This document shows positions 7,996 to 16,064 of a DNA stretch of 64,000 nt, one piece after another. The notes below the pieces were generated by a model that had not been told where the DNA came from, ran no database searches, and worked only from the letters and a program-made list of their open reading frames with translations. How positions within the stretch are numbered: position 1 is the first letter of the stretch; each line of letters begins with the position of its first letter. The position numbers were made by a program, and so were the translations under genes. Source of the stretch: Haliea sp. E1-2-M8 (GTDB lineage Bacteria; Pseudomonadota; Gammaproteobacteria; Pseudomonadales; Halieaceae); NCBI RefSeq assembly GCF_030649675.1, contig NZ_JAUTDR010000018.1:791-64790 (forward strand). The letters run 5' to 3'.

Positions 7996-10236
7996 ATGCC
8001 GTACCCAGCCCGTCGTGTACCAGCTACTTCACTGATCCGCTCAGCCGTTGCACTGGCGGTTGGCGCCACATTTGCACTCGGTCAGCCCGCCCCGGCCCTG
8101 GCCCAGGGTCCGGGAAAACTGGAGGAGGTGGTGGTCTCCGCCCGGAAAATCGAAGAGAGCCTCCAGCAAACGCCCATTGCGGTCAGCGCCTATTCCGAGG
8201 AAACGCTGCGGGAAATCGGTATGGAGACCCTGACCTCGCTCTCGGCCTTTACGCCGAATCTACAGATGCAGCGCGGAGCCGGTGGCGATAGTTCCCTGGT
8301 GGCCTGCATGCGCGGGCTCTGCCGGACCGATGACATCATCACCGAGGAGCCCATGGTGGGCACCTACGTCGATGGCTTCTACATTGCCCGCATGCAGGGT
8401 GCTTTCTTTGACCTGCTGGATGTGCAGCAGATCGAAATACTGCGTGGTCCGCAGGGTACCCTGTTCGGCAAGAACACCGCGGGCGGCGCCATCAATATCA
8501 CTACGGTGCGGCCCGACCAGGATTTTGGCGGCTACCTTGTGGGGACCCTCGGCAGTGATTCCCTTTACGGCGGCAAGGCCAGTGTCAACGTTCCGATCAC
8601 TGACGGCCTTGCCGGACGGTTCAGCTACGCGCAGCAGAAGCGCGATGGCCTGATCGAGAACACCACTTTCTCTGATCTCAACGACAAGGACTACCAGACG
8701 GCGCGCCTTGCCGTGGCCGCGGACCTTGGAGGTCGTTTCAGCGCGGACTACACGTTCGACTGGTTCGACGCCGACCAGACACCCAACGGCTGGCAGCCCA
8801 CGCTGATTGAACCGGGGCTGGATGTGGTGTTCCCCGGCGTTTCCGGAACCAGTGACCCCGGGTTGGACAGATCCGTGGCAACCCCCGAAGAGGTCTTCGA
8901 CAAATTCAGGCAGACTTTCAACGGTTTAACGCTGGCCTACGACGTGGGCACTGTGGGGCCGGTAGATGACCTGACAATCAAATCGCTGACGGGTTATCGC
9001 AGCACAGACCTGAGCAGTTTCCGCACCATGGTTCCCTACTATCTCATTTCTGGCACCCTGGCCCAGGACTACAATTTTTTTACCCAGGAATTTCAGTTCC
9101 TGGGTACTGCGTTGAACAACCGGTTGAATATCGTCTCGGGCATTTTCCTCAGCGAAGATGAGGGGCTTTACCAACTCGACCAGCAATTTGGCTCCGTGGT
9201 GCCCAACACCATTATCACCCTGGAGACCGAAACCGACACCTGGGCGGCCTACGCGGAGTTGTCCTACCAGTTCAACGAACGCTGGAAGGCCTCCCTGGGA
9301 GGGCGCTACACAGAAGAAAAGAAGAAGGTTGATTCCTCCCTCTTCTTCCCGTCCACCGGCGGGACCCTCCCGGTGAGTGACCTGGCCCCGACGAATGAGT
9401 TCGATACGGACAATTTTTCACCCCGTGTGACTGTCAGCTACCAGCCGACCGACAGCACCATGCTCTATGCAACCTATTCCATCGGGTTCAAGAGTGGTGG
9501 CCTTAACGGTCGTGCCACACAGGTGCCAAACTTTGTGGTCTACGACGACTCCGAGATCACCAGCTACGAGCTGGGCATCAAATCCGACCTGATGGACAAC
9601 CGCCTGCGACTCAACCTGGCGCTGTTCTACCAGGAGCTGGAGGACTGGCAGGTTCAGGTAAACAGCATTGACCCGAACACCTTCACCTTCCTCACCCGGA
9701 TCGAGAATGCCGCCGATGCCAGCATGACCGGCGCAGAACTCGAGGCGACTCTGGTGCTATCCGACTCGTTCCAGCTCAGCGGCACGCTGGGCTGGCTGGA
9801 TCCTGAGTATGAAAACTACCTCAGCCAGGATTTCACAACCCTGCAGTTCATCGATGTGTCTGACCTGTACAACTTCCAGTTCTCGCCGGACTGGACCAGC
9901 AGTCTCACCGCGCGCTACGAGGTGCCGTTGGGTGAGCTTGGTACCCTGCTGATGCGGGTGGACTGGTCCTATGTCGACAACCAGTTCTTCCAGGTTGTGC
10001 CGTCGCCCCTGATCGAAGGCGATGACTACACCCTCGTGGACGCAAGGCTGGAACTGCGCGAAATGTTCGGTTCAAGCCTTACCCTTGCACTGTGGGGCAA
10101 GAACCTGGGTGACGAAGAGTACCGTACGGGCGGCTTCGACGTCCCGACCTTTGGTATCAACCCACCCGATGGCCTCTATACCAACAGCTGGGCCAACACC
10201 CGGACCTGGGGGGTGGATTTGCGTTACGACTTCTGA
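7996..10236 (+). CDS. TonB-dependent outer-membrane receptor 1
   Basis: A 746-residue beta-barrel receptor for active uptake of a large or hydrophobic substrate. It has a signal peptide ending near ALAQG (residue 38), a TonB-box-like LEEVVVSAR, a plug domain with VQQIEILRGPQGTLFGKNTAGGA split over the usual sites, and a barrel ending in an aromatic residue (DLRYDF). I use ATG 7996, 8 nt after AGAGGA; GTG 7993 is also possible. The plug carries two cysteines (104 and 109, LVACMRGLCR) where most relatives have none, so a disulfide is possible. It probably imports the substrate of the neighbouring catabolic genes. Confidence 0.93.
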   Translation: MPYPARRVPATSLIRSAVALAVGATFALGQPAPALAQGPGKLEEVVVSARKIEESLQQTPIAVSAYSEETLREIGMETLTSLSAFTPNLQMQRGAGGDSSLVACMRGLCRTDDIITEEPMVGTYVDGFYIARMQGAFFDLLDVQQIEILRGPQGTLFGKNTAGGAINITTVRPDQDFGGYLVGTLGSDSLYGGKASVNVPITDGLAGRFSYAQQKRDGLIENTTFSDLNDKDYQTARLAVAADLGGRFSADYTFDWFDADQTPNGWQPTLIEPGLDVVFPGVSGTSDPGLDRSVATPEEVFDKFRQTFNGLTLAYDVGTVGPVDDLTIKSLTGYRSTDLSSFRTMVPYYLISGTLAQDYNFFTQEFQFLGTALNNRLNIVSGIFLSEDEGLYQLDQQFGSVVPNTIITLETETDTWAAYAELSYQFNERWKASLGGRYTEEKKKVDSSLFFPSTGGTLPVSDLAPTNEFDTDNFSPRVTVSYQPTDSTMLYATYSIGFKSGGLNGRATQVPNFVVYDDSEITSYELGIKSDLMDNRLRLNLALFYQELEDWQVQVNSIDPNTFTFLTRIENAADASMTGAELEATLVLSDSFQLSGTLGWLDPEYENYLSQDFTTLQFIDVSDLYNFQFSPDWTSSLTARYEVPLGELGTLLMRVDWSYVDNQFFQVVPSPLIEGDDYTLVDARLELREMFGSSLTLALWGKNLGDEEYRTGGFDVPTFGINPPDGLYTNSWANTRTWGVDLRYDF

Positions 10237-10595
10237 TCGGCTTCCGCAATGGCCTCTTCCAATGGCGCCAGCATGCTGGCAGCCCTCGGGTAGCCCGCAT
10301 ACTGGGCGATGAACAGCAGGAGTTCACGGGCCTCGTCCGGCGTCATCTCGCCGCGCTTCAGGGAGGCCTTGACCTGTATTTTGAAGGTCATGGGCTCGCC
10401 TTTCTCGGCGATGATACCCAACAGCAGAATACGCTTGTCCCGCATTGACAGGGTGCCCCGGGTCCACAGCTCCGCGAACAGCTGGCGCAGCATGATGTCG
10501 GTAAACGCATATCCCTCCGGAGGTGCAACGACATCCCCTGCGTACACTTCCTTGAGCATATCTTCACCGCGTGCGCGGCGTTCCTGGTCGTTCAT
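10224..10595 (-). CDS. Carboxymuconolactone decarboxylase (CMD/AhpD) family protein
   Basis: A 123-residue all-alpha protein of the CMD family. The region ELWTRGTLSMRDKRILLLG followed by the helical segment KIQVKASLKRGEMTPDEARELLL is characteristic. Members include gamma-carboxymuconolactone decarboxylase and peroxidase-linked AhpD, but the redox CxxC of AhpD is absent, so a decarboxylase or hydrolase-like role is more likely. The start is set by GGAG before the ATG at 10595. Its 3' end overlaps the end of the convergent TonB receptor 1 by 13 bp. It probably shares a transcript with the sterol-desaturase-like gene just upstream. Confidence 0.85.
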   Translation of the reverse strand: MNDQERRARGEDMLKEVYAGDVVAPPEGYAFTDIMLRQLFAELWTRGTLSMRDKRILLLGIIAEKGEPMTFKIQVKASLKRGEMTPDEARELLLFIAQYAGYPRAASMLAPLEEAIAEADQKS

Positions 10596-10623
10596 ATTAT
10601 TCTCCGTCCTGTGGTGAGTCTGT

Positions 10624-11349
10624 TCAGTCCAGCGTACCGAACAAATAGTCGTAGAGCAGGGTGATCGTCGCGTAGTTGCCCTTGTGCATGTTTTCATGAT
10701 GCACGTGGTGTTTGGCGGTGACCCAGGTGACCGTTCTGAAGGGGAAGTAAGGCAGTGTCACCGCGGTGTGATTGATGGTGTTGATCTGGGTAAATATGAC
10801 ATAGCTGACAACGACCGTCGCGACATGGAAAGGACCCAGCCCGAGCGCCAGCAGTGCCATGGTGCCCACGAACAGTGCGATACCGACGAAGGTCTCCAGG
10901 GGATGTACATAGAACCCGTCGATATGCGTGGGGCTGCGAGCCTGGTGGTGGACCGCGTGAACCTGCCGCATCTTGCCGTTGCCGTGAAACCAGAAGCGGT
11001 GGCACAGGTAATAAAAGAAGTCGTACACCATCAGGATGACGACGACATGCAGCACGACCATCCACAAGGGTTGCGATTCCAGGGTGACAAACCAGGGCAG
11101 CATCAGCAGGAAGAACACCAGATTGACCGCCAGTCCCACCTTTTGCGAAGCCCGGACCACAGGGGGATATTTGGGTTTGGCCAACTTCTCTTTATCAGCC
11201 GCAAGATTGAGCCGCCGCATTTCGGCGAGGGCCGGCACCCGGAAAGCGATAAACTTTCCCAGTTTGGTCAGGGCAATGATTGCCGCCAGCGTGAGCAGCG
11301 CCTCCTGCCAGTGGTAGTAGGCCAAAATATTGGCAAGGTCGAAATCCAT
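10624..11349 (-). CDS. Sterol desaturase / fatty acid hydroxylase family membrane protein 1
   Basis: A 241-residue membrane diiron oxygenase. The three histidine boxes that bind the iron pair are HRFWFH (117-122), HAVHH (131-135) and HHVHH (214-218), between four or so hydrophobic helices. The family includes sterol C4-methyl oxidase, C5 desaturase and lipid hydroxylases, so it should oxidise an unactivated C-H bond of a lipid in the inner membrane. It is a clear paralogue of the protein at 26529, sharing HAVHHQARS and the ending GNYAT-x-TLLYD-x-LFGT. It sits between the CMD protein and the tandem MarR regulator, all on the minus strand. Confidence 0.9.
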   Translation of the reverse strand: MDFDLANILAYYHWQEALLTLAAIIALTKLGKFIAFRVPALAEMRRLNLAADKEKLAKPKYPPVVRASQKVGLAVNLVFFLLMLPWFVTLESQPLWMVVLHVVVILMVYDFFYYLCHRFWFHGNGKMRQVHAVHHQARSPTHIDGFYVHPLETFVGIALFVGTMALLALGLGPFHVATVVVSYVIFTQINTINHTAVTLPYFPFRTVTWVTAKHHVHHENMHKGNYATITLLYDYLFGTLD

Positions 11350-11363
11350 ACTGTCGCCTCGTT

Positions 11364-12380
11364 CTATTGAGTGGGGTTGAGCAGCAGCTCACCGAGTTGC
11401 TGCGCCCGGTCGGGGCCCAGGCGAGAGAGAAGGCTGTTCGCCAAGTCCTGCAACTCGCCGGTATTGAGGTGCGGTTCGGGTTGCAGCCGGGTGTACAGCT
11501 GGCGCATGCCATCCTGCAGCGTGGGCAGCGCTGCCGGTGAGTCTGGCGAGGCCAGCTCTGCCTCGAGAGCATCAATGGCTTCCACCGCGTCCCGGATCAT
11601 CTCAAGGCCGGCTGGAGTGAAATGGAGCAACACCTGGCGCGCGTCCCTGGGATCGGTTCGACGCTCGATATAGCCCAGCTTCTGCAGCTCCGACGCAATG
11701 ACGTTGATGGCCTGCTTGCTGACTTTGTGGGCGCTGGCCATTACCTGCATCCGCCCGCCGTCCTTGCCTATCAGGGTCAGCACCTGGGCGTAAGAGAGCT
11801 TCAGTCCGGGGTGCCCCCGGGCCTCGGTCAGGTCCATAAGCCGCCGGCTCATGTAGTCGCTCAGTCGCGGCAACAGGGAAGTGAAGCGGCCTTCGGGGAG
11901 GTGCGTGCTCATGCCCGCTTGAACGCCCGGAGGATTGCCGGGAAGCGGCGAGACGATAGCAATCAGCGCGTTGCGACACTCCTCAAACTGTGCAGCCCCC
12001 AGACAGACTTCGTATTCTGCCTCCAGCCTGGCGGCCACTTGCAGTCCGTCCGCGCGAAGTTTTTCGCCTGCGGCTGTCAGGATAACCTGCTTGGCGCGAC
12101 CGTCTTCGGCGTCGGGCGCACGGCGCACATAGCCCAAAGACTCCAGTTCATTGACCACCGCATTCGCGGCCTGGCGGGTGATGCCCAGGTTGTCTGCAAT
12201 GCTGCTCAGGCGTCGGCCGCCACTGGCGGCAAGGGATATATAGGGCTCAAAGCTCAGCCGCAGGCCTCGATGCCGGTGTGTTTCAACCAGACTTTCCATG
12301 ATCCGCGATTCAAGTTGGCGGGTAATGGCCAGCACGTGCCGGGGGAAGTTGTCCTGATAGCGTTGGAGCACGGGGTTCAT
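11364..12380 (-). CDS. Tandem MarR-type transcriptional regulator (two winged helices in one chain)
   Basis: A 338-residue protein built of two MarR-like halves, about 1-150 and 160-338. Each has a winged helix: GITRQAANAVVNELESLGYV (about 65-84) and KVSKQAINVIASELQKLGYI (about 218-237), followed by matching wings (DAEDGRAKQVILT and DPRDARQVLLHF). Normal MarR proteins have one such domain of about 150 residues and act as dimers, so this one may be a covalent pseudo-dimer. It is divergent from the operon at 12524. A TTGAC-N5-GTCAA palindrome in the gap recurs before the second desaturase gene, which makes both likely targets. Confidence 0.85.
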   Translation of the reverse strand: MNPVLQRYQDNFPRHVLAITRQLESRIMESLVETHRHRGLRLSFEPYISLAASGGRRLSSIADNLGITRQAANAVVNELESLGYVRRAPDAEDGRAKQVILTAAGEKLRADGLQVAARLEAEYEVCLGAAQFEECRNALIAIVSPLPGNPPGVQAGMSTHLPEGRFTSLLPRLSDYMSRRLMDLTEARGHPGLKLSYAQVLTLIGKDGGRMQVMASAHKVSKQAINVIASELQKLGYIERRTDPRDARQVLLHFTPAGLEMIRDAVEAIDALEAELASPDSPAALPTLQDGMRQLYTRLQPEPHLNTGELQDLANSLLSRLGPDRAQQLGELLLNPTQ

Positions 12381-12439
12381 GGTGATCGGCAGCCTGCAAG
12401 CGGCGGGAATCTATATCTAACGATAAATGTAAATGAAGA

Positions 12440-12454
12440 TTGACCGCAGGTCAA
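12440..12454. promoter_or_regulatory. TTGAC-N5-GTCAA operator, copy 1
   Basis: TTGACCGCAGGTCAA is a perfect palindrome of 6-bp arms around GCA. It lies between the tandem MarR gene and the divergent operon, six bases before a good -35 box. The same TTGAC-N5-GTCAA core with matching flanks (AAGA before, AT after) occurs at 26449. It is the likely binding site of the adjacent MarR protein. Confidence 0.6.
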
Positions 12455-12460
12455 ATGCAG

Positions 12461-12490
12461 TTGACATAAATACTGGGCAATGCCTACACT
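12461..12490 (+). promoter_or_regulatory. Sigma-70 promoter of the 12524 operon
   Basis: TTGACA (12461-12466) and TACACT (12485-12490) are separated by 18 bp and lie 34 bp before the start codon. The palindrome at 12440-12454 adjoins the -35 box. Confidence 0.6.
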
Positions 12491-12523
12491 TCGACGCAAA
12501 GTAAATAATATGGAAACTGCATT

Positions 12524-13381
12524 ATGACCATGCCCTTGAACGTAGGCTATATCGGTCTTGGCAATATAGGCGGGCCGTCAGCCCGGCACCTGATTGGTAA
12601 AAGCTGGCAGGCCCATGTGTATGACGTGTGGCCGGCCGCCATGGAGGGCCTGGTAGAAGCGGGGGCCGTTGCGGCCGACTCTGTGGCCAATCTGGCTGCG
12701 AAGTGTCAGCACATCGGTATTTGTGTGCGCGATGACCAACAGGTTGAGTCGCTGCTGTATGGTGCGGCGGGTGTTCTGGAAAACGCGGCCCCCGATACGG
12801 TAATCGCCATTCACAGTACCGTCTCCCGCGCGGGCTTGGTGCGCTGGGCAGCGGATGCCGGCGAGCAGGGGCTACACCTTATCGATGCCGCCATTTCCGG
12901 CGGCAAGCAGGGGGCTGAGGATGCGAGGCTCTGCTACATGGTCGGCGGCGCTGCGGAGGTCGTTGAACGAGCCAGGCCCGTCTTTCTGACCTCAGGTAAC
13001 TCGGTCATCCATGCTGGCGCTTTGGGTACGGGGCTGCTACTCAAGCTGTGCAACAACCTTATCACCTATGCTGAATTTATGGCCATGTCGGAGGCGGTGC
13101 GACTGGCGGAAGCGGGCGGCCTGTTGCCCGAAATGTTGCGCGAAGTGGGCAAGTCCAACGGCGTCGTCAATGAAATGATGTCCCAGTTCATCAGCAACCG
13201 TAATGCGCTGGCGCGTGAGTGCACTGAGGAGCAGATGGATCAGTTCTTCGGCGACTTTGGGCGACTGGCCGAGAAGGATCTTGACTGTGCCCTGCAGTCC
13301 GCCGAGGAGATGGGTGTGAGTCTGCCTTCTACTCGCCGTCTGCGCGACCAGGCGCTCGCACTTTTCCTCAACAAGGCCTAG
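12524..13381 (+). CDS. NAD(P)-dependent beta-hydroxyacid dehydrogenase (3-hydroxyisobutyrate dehydrogenase family)
   Basis: A 285-residue two-domain dehydrogenase. The N-terminal Rossmann fold begins GYIGLGNIGGP (8-18). The substrate-binding segment DAAISGGKQGAEDA and the helix with the catalytic lysine (LLKLCNNLI) follow the family pattern. It should oxidise a hydroxyacid, or reduce the matching semialdehyde. It opens a three-gene operon with an aldehyde dehydrogenase (9-bp gap) and an SDR, suggesting a short oxidation route for a cleaved side chain. A promoter and a MarR-type palindrome lie just upstream. The true substrate is unknown. Confidence 0.88.
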   Translation: MTMPLNVGYIGLGNIGGPSARHLIGKSWQAHVYDVWPAAMEGLVEAGAVAADSVANLAAKCQHIGICVRDDQQVESLLYGAAGVLENAAPDTVIAIHSTVSRAGLVRWAADAGEQGLHLIDAAISGGKQGAEDARLCYMVGGAAEVVERARPVFLTSGNSVIHAGALGTGLLLKLCNNLITYAEFMAMSEAVRLAEAGGLLPEMLREVGKSNGVVNEMMSQFISNRNALARECTEEQMDQFFGDFGRLAEKDLDCALQSAEEMGVSLPSTRRLRDQALALFLNKA

Positions 13382-13390
13382 GAGTATTTC

Positions 13391-14860
13391 ATGCACGCTG
13401 AATCCCGTCTCTTTATCAACGGCAAACTGGTGGCAGCCGCGTCCGGCAAGACCTATCCCAATCTGAATCCGGCCACCGAGGAAATGGTTGGAGAGGTGGC
13501 CGATGCCGGCCTGGAGGATATGGATCAGGCTATCGCCGCCGCCCGCCGTGCTTTCGATGAGACCGACTGGGCAACGAACCACGCCTTCCGCCTGCACTGC
13601 CTGCAGCAACTCAAGGCTGGGCTGGTGGCTGAAATGGGCAACCTGAAGGAGCAGATTGCGGTGGAAACCGGTTCACCGCTGGGCATCTGCGGTGCCGGGG
13701 GCCCCCAGTGCGAGGTGCCGATCGGTTTCCTGGATTTCACCCTCGAAACACTGCCAGAGTTCCAGTGGAGTCGGGATATCGGCGTCTCGAACATGATGGG
13801 CGTGCAGTCCCGCCGTCTGGTGGAGAAGGAGGCGATCGGAGTGGTTGCCTGCATTACGCCCTGGAACGTTCCCCTGCAGATCAATCTGGCCAAGTGTGTG
13901 CCCGCCCTGGCGGCGGGTTGTACCGTGGTACTGAAGCCGGCGCCGGATACCCCCTGGGCGGCCACGGCGCTGGGGCGCATTGTCAGCGAATACACGGATA
14001 TTCCCCCGGGAGTATTCAATGTGGTGACCGCCGAGGATCCTGTTGCCACGGGCGAGGCGCTGGTGCGTGACCCGCGGGTTGACATGGTGTCCTTCACCGG
14101 CTCTACCGGGGTGGGCAAGAGGATCATGGCGATGGCCTCCGAAACGGTGAAAAAGGTGTTTCTGGAACTGGGCGGCAAGTCTGCGAATATCATCCTGGAT
14201 GACGCCAACCTTGAGCAGAGCCTGCTGAGTGCGCTCAGCGTGTGTTTCCATGCGGGGCAGGGCTGTGCAATTCCGACCCGGCTACTGATACCCCGGGACC
14301 GCCAGGCCGAGGTGGAAGCACTGCTCAAGACTTACTTCGGCTTCATTGAGTACGGCGATCCGGGCTCTGAGACCCAGATCATGGGCAGCCTGGTGAATGC
14401 CCGGCAGCGGGAACGCGTCCTTGCGTACATCGAGAAAGGCAAGCAGGAGGGGGCGCGCCTGCTGCTGGGGGGCGGCGTGCCCGCTCACCTGGACAAGGGT
14501 TTCTATGTCGAGCCGACTGTATTCATGGATGTGAGCAATGACATGACCATCGCCCGCGAGGAGATTTTTGGCCCGGTGCTGGCGGTGATTGCCTGCGACG
14601 GCGAAGAAGATGCCATTCGCATTGCCAATGACTCCGACTACGGTCTCTCCGCCGGGGTCTGGTCGGCCAGCGAGGACCGCGCGCTGGCTGTTGCCAGGCG
14701 TTTGCGTACCGGTACCGTAAACATCAACGGCGGCAACTTCTACGGTGCTGACGCCCCCTTTGGCGGTTACAAACAGAGTGGCCTGGGCCGCGAGATGGGG
14801 CGCGAGGGGTTTGAGGAATACCTGGAAACCAAGACCATTGCCCTGGCGGTATCCGCATGA
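13391..14860 (+). CDS. NAD(P)-dependent aldehyde dehydrogenase
   Basis: A 489-residue aldehyde dehydrogenase, full length. The general base Glu259 is in LELGGKSANIIL and the catalytic thiol Cys292 is in HAGQGCAIPTR. The cofactor motif FTGSTGVGK precedes them and the conserved EEIFGPVLAV follows. It should convert an aldehyde from the pathway to an acid, which an acyl-CoA ligase could then activate. AGGAG lies before the ATG. Its stop overlaps the start of the next SDR by 4 bp (ATGA), so the genes are coupled. Confidence 0.93.
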   Translation: MHAESRLFINGKLVAAASGKTYPNLNPATEEMVGEVADAGLEDMDQAIAAARRAFDETDWATNHAFRLHCLQQLKAGLVAEMGNLKEQIAVETGSPLGICGAGGPQCEVPIGFLDFTLETLPEFQWSRDIGVSNMMGVQSRRLVEKEAIGVVACITPWNVPLQINLAKCVPALAAGCTVVLKPAPDTPWAATALGRIVSEYTDIPPGVFNVVTAEDPVATGEALVRDPRVDMVSFTGSTGVGKRIMAMASETVKKVFLELGGKSANIILDDANLEQSLLSALSVCFHAGQGCAIPTRLLIPRDRQAEVEALLKTYFGFIEYGDPGSETQIMGSLVNARQRERVLAYIEKGKQEGARLLLGGGVPAHLDKGFYVEPTVFMDVSNDMTIAREEIFGPVLAVIACDGEEDAIRIANDSDYGLSAGVWSASEDRALAVARRLRTGTVNINGGNFYGADAPFGGYKQSGLGREMGREGFEEYLETKTIALAVSA

Positions 14861-15609
14861 GCCTGCCGGTGCACGTCGTTACCGGCGGTGCCCGTGGCTT
14901 TGGCCGCGCCATAGCGGAACACCTGCTCGCTACCGGCGCGCGCGTTTGTCTGCTGGGACGCAACCAAGCCCGGCTCGACCAGGCGGTGCAGGCATTGGGT
15001 GAGCGCGCGACCGCCGTGGTCTGCGATGTGGCAGACAAGGACAGCGTCAGCAGTGCCTTTGCTGAAATCCAGTCGCGCTATGGGAGGATCAACAGTCTGG
15101 TGGCCAACGCCGGTGTGGCCCGCCCCGGTCGCATTGAAGTGATGGCTGCCGACGAGATTGCCCTGCAGCTCAACACCAATTTTCTGGGTACGGTGCTCTG
15201 CTGTCAGGCCGCCATCCCGCTGCTCAGGGGCGCCGAGAATCCCCGGATCTTGACCGTCTCCTCTGCCAGCGCCTGGCACACCGATGAGATGAGTCATCTG
15301 TCCATCTACGCCGCCAGCAAGGCAGGCGTTGAGCGTTTTACCCGGGACCTGCGCGAGGAGTTGCAGGCTGACGGCATCGGCGTCACCTGCCTGCGGCCGG
15401 GTGCTGCAGAGAGCGAGTTTGCGCTGGATTGGGACCAGGGGGTCCTGCAGGAGGCCTTTGTGGCCTGGCACGATACCGGCCCCTTGATGGATGTGGGCAT
15501 GGCTGTGGATCAGGTGGCGGGGGCAGTGGTCTGGGCGCTGGCGCAGCCGCCGGGCGTGGCGGTAGACCTGCTGGAGATTCGCCCGAACGTGCTCACTCCC
15601 AAGCCCTGA
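14857..15609 (+). CDS. Short-chain dehydrogenase/reductase (SDR) A
   Basis: A 250-residue classical SDR. The cofactor motif TGGARGFG is at 9-16, NAG at 84-86, and the catalytic Ser about 136 with Tyr151-x3-Lys155 (YAASK). Its last 70 residues (AW-x3-G spacing, PPG then a proline-rich tail) resemble those of the SDR at 35887, so the two are probably paralogues with related substrates. It is the last gene of the hydroxyacid/aldehyde dehydrogenase operon and is followed by a terminator. It probably oxidises or reduces a secondary alcohol/ketone. Confidence 0.88.
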   Translation: MSLPVHVVTGGARGFGRAIAEHLLATGARVCLLGRNQARLDQAVQALGERATAVVCDVADKDSVSSAFAEIQSRYGRINSLVANAGVARPGRIEVMAADEIALQLNTNFLGTVLCCQAAIPLLRGAENPRILTVSSASAWHTDEMSHLSIYAASKAGVERFTRDLREELQADGIGVTCLRPGAAESEFALDWDQGVLQEAFVAWHDTGPLMDVGMAVDQVAGAVVWALAQPPGVAVDLLEIRPNVLTPKP

Positions 15610-15624
15610 GCGCCGGCTCTCGAG

Positions 15625-15657
15625 CGGGCGGTCGTCCTGGAGGCGGCCGCCCGTTTT
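15625..15657 (+). terminator. Rho-independent terminator after SDR A
   Basis: CGGGCGGTCG (15625-15634) pairs with CGGCCGCCCG (15644-15653) over ten base pairs including one G.T, followed by TTTT. It lies between two convergent genes. Confidence 0.75.
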
Positions 15658-15660
15658 CGT

Positions 15661-16062
15661 CTAGCAGGGTGAGAAGAGTGGAGCCATGAAAGGTTGGCCC
15701 TCACGCGGCTGCAGGGCGCGAAAACAGACCCGCAGCGGCATGTCGCAGCGCAATCGATCGGCCTCGCAATCGACGATACGCGTCACCAGGCGAACTTCTG
15801 GTGCTTCCAGGGGGCAGACCAGTCCCGTGATGTAGGGTGGCGCATGGTCGGGATTTATCGGGGCCAGAACTTCACTCCAGGACAGCAAGGTGGCGTCGCC
15901 TGAGAGCGCACGCCAATGTAATTCGCCCTGGCATTGCGGGCAGTCGGCTTTGGGGTACCACACCGCGCGGTCGCAGTGCTCGCACCAGGTTATGCGCAGT
16001 TCGCTGTTTGCGGCGGCCTGCCAGAAGGGGCCTGCCAGGGGGTCGTTCCGGTCCGGTGCCAT
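15661..16062 (-). CDS. DUF35 zinc-ribbon/OB-fold protein, partner of the thiolase-like enzyme
   Basis: A 133-residue protein with a rubredoxin-like zinc ribbon (Cys27, Cys30, Cys41, Cys44: CEHC and CPQC) and an OB-fold (about 48-125). DUF35 proteins are obligate partners of thiolase-fold proteins. In actinobacterial steroid side-chain degradation the Ltp2 aldolase needs the DUF35 domain of ChsH2. Here the gene starts 2 bp after the thiolase-like gene ends, so a complex of the two products is very likely. By analogy the pair may perform a retro-aldol cleavage or an acyl-CoA condensation step. Confidence 0.87.
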   Translation of the reverse strand: MAPDRNDPLAGPFWQAAANSELRITWCEHCDRAVWYPKADCPQCQGELHWRALSGDATLLSWSEVLAPINPDHAPPYITGLVCPLEAPEVRLVTRIVDCEADRLRCDMPLRVCFRALQPREGQPFMAPLFSPC

Positions 16063-16064
16063 GA

